This document shows, in pieces, positions 12,935-25,100 of a DNA stretch of 64,000 nucleotides. The notes below the pieces were generated by a model. The model was not told the DNA's origin. It did not search any database and saw nothing but the letters and a program-made list of their open reading frames with translations. The DNA is from Hippasteria phrygiana (Eukaryota; Echinodermata; Asteroidea; Valvatida; Goniasteridae). Numbering within the stretch: the first letter of the stretch is position 1; every line of letters starts with the position of its first letter. Both the position numbers and the translations under genes were made by a program. The stretch covers positions 124,001 to 188,000 of the forward strand of contig JAZGUH010000058.1 of NCBI GenBank assembly GCA_037893225.1, in the 5' to 3' direction.

Positions 12935-14700
12935 TGAATTTTGAAAATCGTAACATTCATTAAATTATATCTAGCGAACAAAACAAGATATTTTCAAAAT
13001 TCTTTTTCTTATAGCTTTGGTATGTCTCAAAGATATGCCCTAAATTGCGAAAATTGTGTGACGTCATGATGACGTCATCAAAAATGTGTTTTTTTGTTAA
13101 CGCATGTAAGGGTCAATCCGATTACAAAATTGTGTATATTGAATTTTCCTGTACCCAATTCCAAAATTTCATGATCGTGGCTCACTCAAGTAAGAAATAA
13201 CAGCCATTTCAAAATTTAGACCAAATTCAATATAACACAAAGGAATTCTGGGAAGGACAGATAACCATGGCTTAAATGTGCTAGCTGTTTATAAAAGCGG
13301 TTGATTTCTAGTCTTTTTTCAAGTCGCTGAATTTTTGAAGTTATAAAATCGTAACATTCTTTTCACTATATCTAGCGAACAAAACAAGATATTTTCAAAA
13401 TTATTTTTGTTATAGCTTTGGTATGTCTCAAAGATATGCCCTAAAAGGCAAAAATTGTGTGACGTCATGATGACGTCATCAAACAATTTTTTTTTTTAAA
13501 CTCATGTTAGGGTCAATCCGATTACAAAAATGTATACATTGAATTTTTCTGTACGTAATTCCAAAATTTCATGATCGTGGCTCACTCAAGTAAGAAATGA
13601 CAGCCATTTGAAAATGTAGACCAAATTCAATATAACACAAAGGAATTCTGGGACGGGCAGATAACCATGGCTATTATGTGTATGCTGTTTATAAAAGGGG
13701 TTGATTTCTAGTCTTTTTTCAAGTCGCTGAATTTTTGATTTTTTTAAATCGTAACATTCTTTTCAATATATCTAGCGAACAAAACAAGACATTTTAAAAA
13801 TTCTTTTTGTTATAGCTTTGGTATGTCTCAAAGATATGCCCTAAAAAGCAACAATTGTGTGACGTCATGATGACGTCATCAAAAATATGTTTTTTTTTTA
13901 ACGCATGTAAGGGTCAATCCGATTACAAAAATGTATACATTGAATTTTCCTGTACCCAATTCCAAAATTTCATGATCGTGGCTCACTCAAGTAAGAAATG
14001 ACAGCCATTTCAAAATTTAGACCAAATTCAATATAACACAAAGGAATTCTGGGACGGGCAGATAACCATGGCTATTATGTGCTTGATGTTTATAAAAGGG
14101 GTTGATTTCTAGTCTTTTTTCAAGTCGCTGAATTTTTGAAGTATTAAAATCGTAACATTCTTTTCAATATATCTAGCCAACAAAACAAGATATTTTCAAA
14201 ATTCTTTTTGTTATAGCTTCGGTATGTCTCAAAGATATGCCCTAAAAGGCGAAAATTGTGTGACGTCATGATGACGTCATCAACAAATCTTTTTTTTTTT
14301 AACGCATGTAAGGGTCAATCCGATTACAAAAATGTATTCGTTAAATTTTCCTGTACCTAATTCCAAAATTTCATGATCGTGGCTCACTCAAGTGTGAAAT
14401 AGGAGCCATTTCAAAATTTAGACCAAATTCAATATAACACAAAGGAATTCTGGGAAGGGCTGATAACCATGGGTATTATGTGCTTGCTGTTTATAAAACG
14501 GGTTGATTTCTAGTCTTTTTTCAAGTCGCTAAATTTTTGAAGTTTTAGAATCGTAACATTCTTTTCAATATATCTAGCGAACAAAACAAGATATTTAAAA
14601 AATTATTTTTGTTATAGCTTTGGTATGTCTCAAAGATATGCCATAAAAAGCGCAAATTGTGTGACGTCATGATGACGTCATGAAAAAAATTCTTTTTTCA
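12935..14700 (+). repeat. A-unit block 4 (5 units)
   Basis: Anchors fall at 12950, 13351, 13751, 14152 and 14553. The last unit runs into a C segment at about 14695. Confidence 0.9.
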
Positions 14701-14814
14701 AGTCGCTAGAATATTGCACATAGCATTTGTAAACGTTTTCTTTCTTACCGGCCACTTTGGCTACTTTTAAACTTGGCAGACACTTACACCAACTGCTCAC
14801 AATGTGTGGCGAAC

Positions 14815-15345
14815 TTTTACGTCATGATGACGTCATCACATGTCACGTGACGTCATCTTAAAGGGGCATTTTTTCGAAGCCATATATCTACAAAAGTACA
14901 AGTCCGATTAAGTTGAAACGTAATATCTAGGTATGCCACCGGGTGTTATAGATGAACATTGACATGATGTTATGATTACGTCATCACATGTCACGTGACG
15001 TCATCTTAAAGGGGCAGTTTTTGAAGCCATATATAAACAAAAGTACAAGTTTGATTAAGGTGAAATGTAATATCCAGGTAGGTCTGCAGGTTTATGGACG
15101 AAAATTGACATGACATTATGATGATGATGTCATCACACGTCACGTGACGTCATCTTAAAGGTGCAGTTTTTGAAGCCATATATAAACAAAAGTACAAGTC
15201 CGATTAAGTTGAAACATGTATCTAGGTATGCCACCGGGTGTTATAGGTGAACATTGACTTGACGTTATGAAGTGATCACATGTCACGTGATGTCATTTTA
15301 AAGGGGCATTCGCTACACTATTCCCCATAACATTTTGTACTCGAT
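14815..15345 (+). repeat. B-unit block
   Basis: About four B units, ending in the same third-type spacer as at 12590-12698. Confidence 0.85.
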
Positions 15346-15442
15346 TTCTTTCTTTAAACCAATCCTTCACACATCCAATAACGTTAATTATTGTATAAAC
15401 ATTTGACTAACTAACACAATAAAAAAAACACGAAACAGCCCT

Positions 15443-15478
15443 GTGTTTGTCCACGGGACAAACACATAACATGTCTAG
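15443..15478 (+). repeat. Hairpin-CTAG terminus 5
   Basis: Ten-bp arms at 15443-15452 and 15456-15465, a 9-nt gap, and CTAG at 15475-15478 followed by TC and a T-run. Identical from hairpin to CTAG with terminus 8. Confidence 0.72.
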
Positions 15479-15674
15479 TCTTTTTTTTTTTTTCTTCTTT
15501 TTCAGACTTTTGCCCATAGCATTTGTACACGATTTCTTTCTGCCAGGCACTTTGGCTACTTTTATGCAGCCGATTGCCTTTAAACTTAACAGACACTTAG
15601 ACCAACTGCTCAGAATGCATGCCGAACTTTTACGTCATGATGACGTCATCACGTGATTTTTTATGAATTTTTGA

Positions 15675-16635
15675 ATTTTGAAAATCGTAACATTCATTAA
15701 ATTATATCTAGCGAACAAAACAAGATATTTTCAAAATTATTTTTGTTATAGCTTTGGTATGTCTCAAAGATATGCCTTAAAAAGCGAAAATTGTGTGACG
15801 TCATGATGACGTCATCAAAAATGCTTTTTTTTTTTTACGCATGTAAGGGTCAATCTGATTACAAAAATGTATATATTGAATTTTGCTGTACCCAATTCCA
15901 AAATTTCATGATCGTGGCTCACTCAAGTAAGAAATAACAGCCATTTCAAAATTTAGACCAAATTCAATATAACACAAAGGAATTCTGGGACGGGCTGATA
16001 ACCATGGCTATTATGAGCTTGGTGTTTATAAAAGGGGTTGATTTCTAGTCTTTTTTCAAGTCGCTGAATTTTTGAAGTATTAAAATCGTAACATTCTTTT
16101 CAATATATCTAGCGAACAAAACAAGATATTTTCAAAATTATTTTTGTTACAGCTTTGGTATGTCTCAAAGATATGCCCTAAATGGCGAAAATTGTGTGAC
16201 GTCATGATGACGTCATCAACAATATTTTTTTTTTAAAACGCATGTAAGGGTCAATCTGATTACAAAAATGTATACATTGAATTTTCCTGTACCTAATTCC
16301 AAAATTTCGTGATCGTGGCTCACTCAAGTAAGAAATAGGAGCCATTTCAAAATGTAGACCAAATTCAATATAACACAAAGGAATTCTGGGAAGGGCTGAT
16401 AACCATGGCTTAAATGTGCATGCTGTTTATAAAAAGGGTTGATTTGTAGTCTTTTTTCAAGTCGCTGAATCTTGAAGTATTATAATCGTAACATTCTTTT
16501 CACTATATCTAGCGAACAAAACAAGATATTTTCAAAATTCTTTTTGTTATAGCTTTGGTATGTCTCAAAGATATGCCCTAAAAAGCGAAAATTGTGTGAC
16601 GTCATGATGACGTCATAAAAAAATTATTTTTTCAA
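15675..16635 (+). repeat. A-unit block 5 (3 units)
   Basis: Anchors fall at 15687, 16088 and 16488. The third unit has the variant 'aatcttgaagtattataatcg'. Confidence 0.9.
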
Positions 16636-16754
16636 GTCGATAGAATATTGCCCATAGCATTTGTAAACGTTTACTTTCTTACCGGCCACATTGGCTACTT
16701 TTAAACTTGGCAGACACTTACCCCAACTGCTCACAATGTGTGCCGAACTTTTAC

Positions 16755-18350
16755 GTCCTGATGACGTCATCACATGTCACGTGACGTCATCTTAAAGGGG
16801 CATTTTTCGAAGCCATATATCTACAAAAGTACAAGTCCGATTCAGTTGGAACGTAAGGTATGCCACCTGGTGTTATAGATGAAAATTGACATGACGTGAT
16901 GATCAAGTCATAACATGTCACGTGGTGTCATCTTAAAGGGACACTCGCTAGATTATTGCCTATAGCATTTGTACACGTTTTCTTTCTTACCGGCACTTTG
17001 GGTACTTTTAAACTTGGCAGACACTTAGACTAACTGCTCACAATGTGTGCCGAACTTTTACCTCTTGATGACGTCATGACATGCCACGTGACGTCATCTT
17101 AAAGGGGCAGTTTTTGAAGCCATATATCTACAAAAGTACAAATTCGATTAAGTTGAAAAGTAATATCTAGGTAGCCCAGTAGGTTTATAGCTGAAAATTG
17201 ACATGACATTATCATGATTGATGTCATCACATGTCACGTGACGTCATCTTAAAGGGGCAGTTTTTGAAGCCATATGTCTACAAAAGCACAAGTCCGATTA
17301 AGTTGAAAAGTAATATCTAGGTAGCCCAGTAGGTTTATAGATAAAAATTGAATTGACGTTATGATGATGTCATCACATGTCACGTGACGTCATCTTAAAG
17401 GGGCAGTTTTTGAAGCCATATATAAACAAAATTACAAGTTTGATTAAGTTGAAAAGTAATATCTAGGTAGCCCAGTAGGTTTATAGCTGAAAATTGACAT
17501 GACATTATCATGATGTCATCACATGTCACGTGACGTCATCTTAAAGGGGCAGTTTTTGAAGCCATATCTACAAAAGTACAAGCTCGATTAAGTTGAAATG
17601 TAATATCTAAGTAGGCCAGCAGGTTTATATATGAAAATTGACATGACGTTATGATGACTTCATCACATGTCACCTGACGTCATCTTAAAGGGGCAGTTTT
17701 TGAAGCCACATATAAACAAAAGTACAAGTTCGATTAAGTTGAAATGTAATATCCAGGCAGATCTGCAGGTTCATAGATGAAAATTGACATGACATTATGA
17801 TGACTTCATCACATGTCACGTGACGTCATCTTAAAGGGGCAGTTTTTGAAGCCATATATCTACAAAAGTACAAGTTCGATTAAGTTGAAAAGTAATATCT
17901 AGGTAGCCCAGTAGGTTTATAGCTGAAAATTGACATGACATTATCATGATGTCATCACATGTCACGTGACGTCATCTTAAAGGGGCAGTTTTTGAAGCCA
18001 TATATCTACAAAAGTAGAAGCTCGATTAAGTTGAAATGTAATATCTAAGTAGGCCAGCAGGTTTATTGACGAAAATTGACATGACGTTATAATGACATCA
18101 GTTGTCACGTGACCACTCATCTTAAAGGGGCAGGTGCATTTTTCAAATCCATATATCTACAAAAGTACAAGTCTGATTGAGTTGAAATGTTATATCATTG
18201 TAGGCCAGCAGGTTTATAAATTTAAATTGACAGACATTATTATGACGTCATCACATGTCACGTGACCCCTCATCTTAAAGCTGCAGGTGCATTTATTTGA
18301 ATCCATATATCTACAGAAGTGCAAGTGCAAATAAGCTAAAATGTGCTATC
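16755..18350 (+). repeat. B-unit block (longest)
   Basis: About ten B units plus one C segment. The right part (about 17985-18350) matches 3540-3905 nearly base for base at an offset of about 14,444 bp. Confidence 0.87.
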
Positions 18351-18699
18351 TAGTTATTATTTTTTGGGGTTTGCTATAATGTTTAAGTATTTGGACCTTT
18401 CAGCCATATCTCATCAACGGAACAAATTAATTTCGAAATTCTTTTTACAATAGCTTTGTTAGGTCATAGATACATACATATAAATGTGAAAAATGCGACA
18501 CGTCATGATGACGTCATCAAAAAATGTGCTTTTTTGAAACACGTATAAGGGTAGGTACCATCGTCATGAAAATTGGTGGATACGTAGGTATTGTTACTAG
18601 CATGCAAAAGCCAGAGTGACTTCATTGGTTGATTTTCTGTTAATTTATAAATTTATAAAATTCACAATCAAACTACCACAACAAAACCGAAACAGCCCT

Positions 18700-18729
18700 G
18701 TGTTTGTCCACAAACACTATTGGCTCTAT
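18700..18729 (+). repeat. Hairpin terminus 6 (CTAT)
   Basis: Arms at 18700-18707 and 18710-18717 and an 8-nt gap, but CTAT (18726-18729) where its partner copy at 4281 has CTAG. A T-run follows. Confidence 0.65.
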
Positions 18730-18919
18730 TTTTTTTTTTTTTTTCTTTTTCAGACTTTTGCCCATAGCGTTTGTACACGATTTCTTTCTGCCAGGGACTT
18801 TGGCTACTTTTATGCAGCCGATTGCCTTTAAACTCAACAGACACTTAGACCAACTGCTCAGAATGTATGCCGAACTTTTACGTCATGATGACGTCATCAC
18901 GTGATTTTTTATGAATTTT

Positions 18920-19880
18920 TGAATTTTGAAAATCGTAACATTCATTAAATTATATCTAGCGAACAAAACAAGATATTTTTAAAATTCTTTTTCTTATAGC
19001 TTTGGTATGTCTCAAAGATATGCCTTAAAAAGCGAAAATTGTGTGACGTCATGATGACGTCATCAAAAATGCTTTTTTTTTTTTACGCATGTAAGGGTCA
19101 ATCTGATTACAAAAATGTATATATTGAATTTTGCTATACCCAATTCCAAAATTTCATGATCGTGGCTCACTCAAGTAAGAAATGACAGCCATTTCAAAAT
19201 TTAGACCAAATTCAATATAACACAAAGGAATTCTGGGACGGGCTGATAACCATGGCTATTATGAGCTTGCTGTTTATAAAAGGGGTTGATTTCTAGTCTT
19301 TTTTCAAGTCGCTGAATTTTTGAAGTTTTAAAATCGTAACATTCTTTTCACTATATCTAGCGAACAAAACAAGATATTTTCAAAATTATTTTTGTTACAG
19401 CTTTGGTATGTCTCAAAGATATGCCCTAAATGGCGAAAATTGTGTGACGTCATGATGACGTCATCAACAATATTATTTTTTTTTAACGCATGTAAGGGTC
19501 AATCTGATTACAAAAATGTATACATTGTATTTTCCTGTACCTAATTCCAAAATTTCGTGATCGTGGCTCACTCAAATAAGAAATAGGAGCCATTTCAAAA
19601 TGTAGACCAAATTCAATATAACACAAAGGAATTCTGAGAAGGGCTGATAACCATGGCTTAAATGTGCATGCTGTTTATAAAAAGGGTTGATTTGTAGTCT
19701 TTTTTCAAGTCGCTGAATTCTTGAAGTTTTATAATCGTAACATTCTTTTCACTATATCTAGCGAACAAAACAAGATATTTTCAAAATTCTTTTTGTTATA
19801 GCTTTGGTATGTCTCAAAGATATGCCCTAAAAAGCGAAAATTGTGTGACGTCATGATGACGTCATAAACAAATTCTTTTT
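18920..19880 (+). repeat. A-unit block 6 (3 units)
   Basis: Anchors fall at about 18935, 19336 and 19737. Its flanks match those of block 2, but two A units fewer are present. Confidence 0.9.
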
Positions 19881-20014
19881 TCAAGTCGATAGAATATTGC
19901 CCATAGCATTTGTAAACGTTTACTTTCTTACCGGCCACATTGGCTACTTTTAAACTTGGCAGACACTTACCCCAACTGCTCACAATGTGTGCCGAACTTT
20001 TACGTCCTGATGAC

Positions 20015-20865
20015 GTCATCACATGTCACGTGACGTCATCTTAAAGGGGCATTTTTCGAAGCCATATATCTACAAAAGTACAAGTCCGATTCAGTTGGAA
20101 CGTAAGGTATGCCACCTGGTGTTATAGATGAAAATTGACATGACGTTATGATCAAGTCATAACATGTCACGTGGTGTCATCTTAAAGGGGCACTCGCTAG
20201 ATTATTGCCTATAGCATTTGTACACGTTTTCTTTCTTACCGGCACTTTGGGTACTTTTAAACTTGGCAGACACTTAGACTAACTGCTCACAATGTGTGCC
20301 GAACTTTTACCTCTTGATGACGTCATGACATGCCACGTGACGTCATCTTAAAGGGGCAGTTTTTGAAGCCATATATCTACAAAAGTACAAATTCGATTAA
20401 GTTGAAAAGTAATATCTAGGTAGCCCAGTAGGTTTATAGCTGAAAATTGACATGACATTATCATAATTGATGTCATCACATGTCACGTGACGTCATCTTA
20501 AAGGGGCAGTTTTTGAAGCCATATGTCTACAAAAGCACAAGTCCGATTAAGTTCAAAAGTAATATCTAGGTAGCCCAGTAGGTTTATAGATAAAAATTGA
20601 ATTGACGTTATGATGACGTCATCACATGTCACGTGACGTCATCTTAAAGGGGCAGTTTTTGAAGCCATATATAAACAAAATTACAAGTTCGATTAAGTTG
20701 AAAAGTAATATCTAGGTAGCCCAGTAGGTTTATAGCTGAAAATTGACATGACATTATCATGATGTCATCACATGTCACGTGACGTCATCTTAAAGGGGCA
20801 GTTTTTGAAGCCATCTATCTACAAAAGTACAAGTTCGATTAAGTTGAAACGTGGTATCTAACATG
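20015..20865 (+). repeat. B-unit block
   Basis: Matches 6365-7220 at an offset of about 13,643 bp, including the rare 'gtcctgatgac' variant. Confidence 0.87.
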
Positions 20866-21136
20866 AATTTTAAACAATTTTTGATAATTCTTGTAATATA
20901 TTTTTAGGTCATACACACTTAAATATAAATGTGAAAAATGTGTGACGTCTGATGACGTAATCATGGTCATCAACTCCTTGTATGCTCACATTTCCAAAAC
21001 GATTATGAATAAGCCTACGTGATTGCATGACCTGTCGTAGACGACCATGAATGTAAAACGAGATTTTTTGATCCACCATTGAAATCTCAAAAATTAAGAA
21101 TCAAACTACCAAAAACCCCCCAAACGAAACAGCCCT

Positions 21137-21165
21137 GTGTTTGTCCACAAACACCAAAGCTCTAG
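21137..21165 (+). repeat. Hairpin-CTAG terminus 7
   Basis: Arms at 21137-21144 and 21147-21154, a 7-nt gap, and CTAG at 21162-21165. The flanks match terminus 3. Confidence 0.7.
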
Positions 21166-21359
21166 TTTTTTTTTTTTTTTCTTTTTCAGACTTTTTGCCC
21201 ATAGCATTTGTACACGTTTTCTTTCTGCCAGGCACTTTGGCTACTTTTATGCAGCCGATTGCCTTTAAACTTACCAGACACTTAGACCAACTGCTCAGGA
21301 TGCATGCCGAACTTATACGTCATGATGACGTCATCACGTGATTTTTTATGAATTTTTGA

Positions 21360-22325
21360 ATTTTGAAAATCGTAACATTTATTAAATTATATCTAGCGAA
21401 CAAAACAAGATATTTTCAAAATTCTTTTTGTTATAGCTTTGGTATGTCTCAAAGATATGCCCTAAATTGCGAAAATTGTGTGACGTCATGATGACGTCAT
21501 CAAAAATGTGTTTTTTTGTTAACGCATGTAAGGGTCAATCCGATTGCAAAAATGTATACATTGAATTTTCCTGTACCTAATTCCAAAATTTCATGATCGT
21601 GGCTCATTCAAGTATGAAATAGGAGCCATTTCAAAATTTAGATCAAATTCAATATAACACAAAGGAATTCTGGGAAGGGCTGATAACCATGGGTATTTTG
21701 TGCTTGCTGTTTATAAAAGGGGTTGATTTCTAGTCTTTTTTCAAGTCGCAAAATTTTTGAAGTTTTAAAATCGTAACATTCTTTTTAATATATCTAGCGA
21801 ACAAAACAAGATATTTTCAAAATTATTTTTGTTACAGCTTTGGTATGTCTCAAAGATATGCCCTAAAAAGCGAAAATTGTGTGACGTCATGATGACGTCA
21901 TCAACAAATCTTTTTTTTTAAACGCATGTAAGGGTCAATCCGATTACAAAAGTGTATTCATTGAATTTTTCTGTACGTAATTCCAAAATTTCATGATCGT
22001 GGCTCACTCAAGTAAGAAATGACAGCCATTTCAAAATTTAGACCAAATTCAATATAACACAAAGGAATTCTGGGACGGGTTGATAACCATGGCTATTATG
22101 TGCTTGCTGTTTATAAAAGGGGTTGATTTGTAGTCTTTTTTCAAGTCGCTGAATTTTTGAATTTCTTAAATCGTAACATTCTTTTCAATATATCTAGCGA
22201 ACAAAACAAGACATTTTCAAAATTCTTTTTGTTATAGCTTTGGTATGTCTCAAAGATATGCCATAAAAAGCGAAAATTGTGTGACGTCATGATGACGTCA
22301 TAAATAAATTATTTTTTCAAGTTGC
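21360..22325 (+). repeat. A-unit block 7 (3 units)
   Basis: Anchors fall at 21372, 21773 and 22173. This is the last A block before the right edge of the array. Confidence 0.9.
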
Positions 22326-22439
22326 TAGAATATTGCCCATAGCATTTGTAAACGTTTTCTTTCTTACCGGCCACTTTGGCTACTTTTAAACTTGGCAGAC
22401 ACTTACACCAACTGCTCACATTGTCTGCCGAACTTTTAC

Positions 22440-22795
22440 GTCATGATGACGTCATCACATGTCACGTGACGTCATCTTAAAGGGGCATTTTTTCGAAGCC
22501 ATATATCTACAAAAGTACAAGTCCGATTAAGTTGAAACGTAATATCTAGGTATGCCACCGGGTGTTATAGATGAACATTGACATGATGTTATGATGACGT
22601 CATCACATGTCACGTGACGTCATCTTAAAGGGGCATTTTTCAAAGCCATATATCTACAAAAGTACAAGTCCAATTAAGTTGAAACATAAATCTAGGTATG
22701 CCACCGGGTGTTATAGGTGAACATTGACTTGACGTTATGAAGTAATCACATGTCACGTCATGTCATCTTAAAGGGGCATTCGCTACACTATTCCC
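22440..22795 (+). repeat. B-unit block, right end
   Basis: Two to three B units, followed by the third-type spacer and the final hairpin terminus of the array. Confidence 0.85.
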
Positions 22796-22911
22796 CATAA
22801 CATTTGTACTCGATTTCTTTCTTTAAACCAATCCTTCACACATCCAATAACGTTAATTATTGTATAAACATTTGATTGACTAACACAATAAGAAAAACAC
22901 GAAACAGCCCT

Positions 22912-22947
22912 GTGTTTGTCCACGGGACAAACACATAACATGTCTAG
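22912..22947 (+). repeat. Hairpin-CTAG terminus 8, right edge of array
   Basis: Ten-bp arms at 22912-22921 and 22925-22934, a 9-nt gap, and CTAG at 22944-22947. Array similarity stops here, and the following 'tctcttcgtgtttccc' is unrelated to the T-run heads. This is the one place where a terminus meets non-array DNA. Confidence 0.75.
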
Positions 22948-23964
22948 TCTCTTCGTGTTTCCCTTGCAGGTGTGATTATGATCATGCAGTGGTAGATCCA
23001 AGGAGCTAAACACTGGCACTGTGACCCAATCCAACGTACTACAAAATGTAACAGTAAGACACAAGTCAGCTGCAGTGCAGATGTCCTAATTACTCGGAGA
23101 TGTGCACAGTGCCACTTGGATCTGCCACTGCTACTAATTTCAATGTGTCAGATTAATGGTAAATCTTCAAGCTCATTAGTCACTGGACTACAGTGTGATT
23201 AGTCAGTTCAATTACAAATTGCGAAAGTCACTTGACTAAGAGATTAGTCGTATCAGACATGATCCTATCCTTGTCATATGACAATTTTTTCTAGTCAGGA
23301 CCTTGACTAATTAAGTTAGTCGGAAGTTCAATTACAAATTGCGAATGTCGCCGGACTCAAAATTAGTCGTATGAAGCAGGTTTTGATCTTGTCGTAGGAC
23401 TAACGTTTTCATGTCAGATGTGACAAATTTTCATTAGTAATCGACACCATGGGACTTATTTTAATTAGTTGTATGAGACACTGTTGTGGACTAATATTTT
23501 CAAGTCAAATTGACAAATTATTTTTAACAGTGAAAGTAATCAAGGCTTTCAGGAGAAAACTTCAAAGCTATACTGATGGTGAAAATATTTTGTTGACAAA
23601 TTAATCATCAAGCTGTCCATGCCAGTGTGTTATCCTTGTCTGGTCTGACACTTTCATTTTTCAATTCCCTGAGGAGCTGTAACGGCGTATGCAGTCCCTT
23701 TTCAAAGTGATTGGATTCTTAGCCCAGAGCATTTCACTGACAAATCTAATCTTCTTTTGTCATTAAGGATGATGACGCGTGTCAAGTAATTGACTTTTGT
23801 TTGCTAGTGATTTTTGTCATTGAGAGAAAAAAATGAATAATTGCGTGGCCAGCATCCGTTGGGGCTGCAAAATTACTCTGATCATTATTGTGAAAATGAA
23901 ATATCCCCCGAAAGTGTCCCGGGGAGGGCAGGGTATCGTACGTGGCCCTAAAGGGACGCATCAC
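22948..23964. other. Non-coding stretch with a hairpin and a diverged direct repeat
   Basis: No gene seen. A stem-loop at 22986-23131 has arms GCAGTGGTAGATCCAAG and CTTGGATCTGCCACTGC. The phrase 'agttcaattacaaattgcga' occurs near 23205 and again near 23326, each time followed by 'attagtcgtat', which indicates an old ~121-bp direct duplication. Confidence 0.6.
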
Positions 23965-24690
23965 AGATTTATTTGCAGATATTTGTGATGTCGCACATTT
24001 TATCGGACAATTCTTTGCAGATATCTGCGATGTCGCAGATTTTATCGAATTTTTCTTTGCAGATTTCTAATTAGCTGCTATTAATGAGCTAATGACAAGT
24101 CGTTTTAAGCGTTTAAGAAACTGCGTTTTATGAACAAAACTGCTACTTTAAAAGTTTCCCCTAACTGGACTTTTATTCCATAATTCAACTGATATACGGG
24201 CCCTATTTTGGAGGGGGTCTAAATCCGCCCACTAAGTAGCTGCTAATTAAAGGGTTAATGACGAGTCATGAAACTGCGTTTTCTGATCAAAACCGCGACT
24301 TCGAAATGGGGACTGGTCATTAGCCCTCTACTGCAGGTAATTAGTGGGCGGATCTATCCCCCTCCAAAATTAGGCTTGTCCAGTAAGAACCTGCAATAAA
24401 AATCCACTTTGGGGAAAGTATGTGAGGTACATTTACTTTTAAAGCGGCAGTGAGGTCAACACAATGCAGTTTTCTGCACTTTTGAATGAAAAGTTCTCAC
24501 TAGCCCTTTAATTAGGAGCTAATTAGTGAACGTAATCGGTCTTCTATAAATTTTGAGCAGCTGAATCCACGGCTGAATCCACGGCTAAATGCGTGGCCAA
24601 AATCTGCAAAAAATGTGCGATAAAATGTTCGACATCGCAAATAATCTGCAAAGAAATCTGCAAAGAAATCTGCAAAGAAATCTGCAAAGA
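23965..24690. mobile_element. Foldback/MITE-like element with an expanded arm
   Basis: The left end (about 23965-24070, 'tttgcagatat..gatgtcgca..ttttatcg') is repeated inverted at about 24605-24680 ('gcgataaaatgttcgacatcgcaaa'). Inside it are inverted arms at 24202-24234 and 24342-24374 ('ttttggaggggg..atccgcccacta'). No transposase frame is present. No target duplication was located, so the exact ends are uncertain. Confidence 0.65.
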
Positions 24691-24766
24691 AATCTGCAAA
24701 GAAATCTGCAAAGAAATCTGCAAAGAAATCTGCAAAGAAATCTGCAAAGAAATCTGCAAAGAAATC
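24643..24766. repeat. 12-bp minisatellite (AATCTGCAAAGA)n
   Basis: About ten nearly perfect 12-bp units. Because 12 is divisible by 3 and the unit contains no stop in several frames, long spurious open frames run through it on both strands. The array sits in the right arm of the foldback element above, whose left arm carries single unexpanded copies of the same motif. Confidence 0.93.
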
Positions 24767-24983
24767 ACGAGAGTAGTGATCATCTTCTTGTGGTTTTGTC
24801 ATTCAAATTATGTAACAATGGAAGGCACATACATGCCTGTCTAAAGGTAACAAAGACCTTGCGACCCTCTGTTCCTTTCGGTTTTTTTCCTCTGATCCTC
24901 ACCCATTCACCCATAGTAGGACAAACCTGAAGAAATGACACAATAACTTGAATCCAAATTATACGTATATAGACGTACAGTCA

Positions 24984-25100
24984 ATAGAGTACCGAAGTCT
25001 GACGTCGGTTTCCGCGGCAATGGTTCCAAACACATGCAGTTTAGAATGTATTCTAGTTCTAAACATTGCATTGATTGACGTCATCACTTCGGTACTCTAT
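24984..25100. mobile_element. Short foldback element (117 bp)
   Basis: Perfect 15-bp inverted ends: ATAGAGTACCGAAGT (24984-24998) and its complement (25086-25100). The interior is also partly self-complementary ('gcagtttagaatg' / 'tattctagttctaaac'). A MITE is likely; its family is not assignable. Confidence 0.72.

Larger units (their letters stand above)
1..22947 (+). repeat. Multi-level tandem array rich in TGACGTCA palindromes
   Basis: This whole stretch is assembled from a few related units in one orientation: ~400-bp A units, ~146-150-bp B units, C segments with the 'cgctagattattgcc' motif, and T-rich module heads that contain ctttttcagactttttgccc. Seven module heads lie near 668, 4285, 7640, 12740, 15479, 18730 and 21166. 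Almost every unit contains TGACGTCA, often inside the 14-bp palindrome TGATGACGTCATCA, and B units place CACGTG directly against it. Copies look highly similar by eye, which suggests recent amplification or gene conversion. The left edge is not in the window; the right edge is sharp, at CTAG (22944-22947). No open frame inside it resembles a protein. It is satellite-like, and the Helitron-like ends suggest origin from a non-autonomous transposon. Confidence 0.93.

Noticed and set aside
879..22325. Dozens of 60-97-codon open frames with MTSHNFRFLGHIFETYQS or HLDQLLRM segments
   Set aside because: They are the same repeat unit read repeatedly on one strand or the other, restart wherever a unit lacks stops and match no family.
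1..22947. CRISPR-like array (regular repeats and spacers)
   Set aside because: Units are 150-400 bp with no unique spacers, in a eukaryotic genome with no cas genes.
24512..24930. Repeat proteins such as FADFFADF or KEICKEIC
   Set aside because: Pure translations of the 12-bp minisatellite in several frames and both strands.
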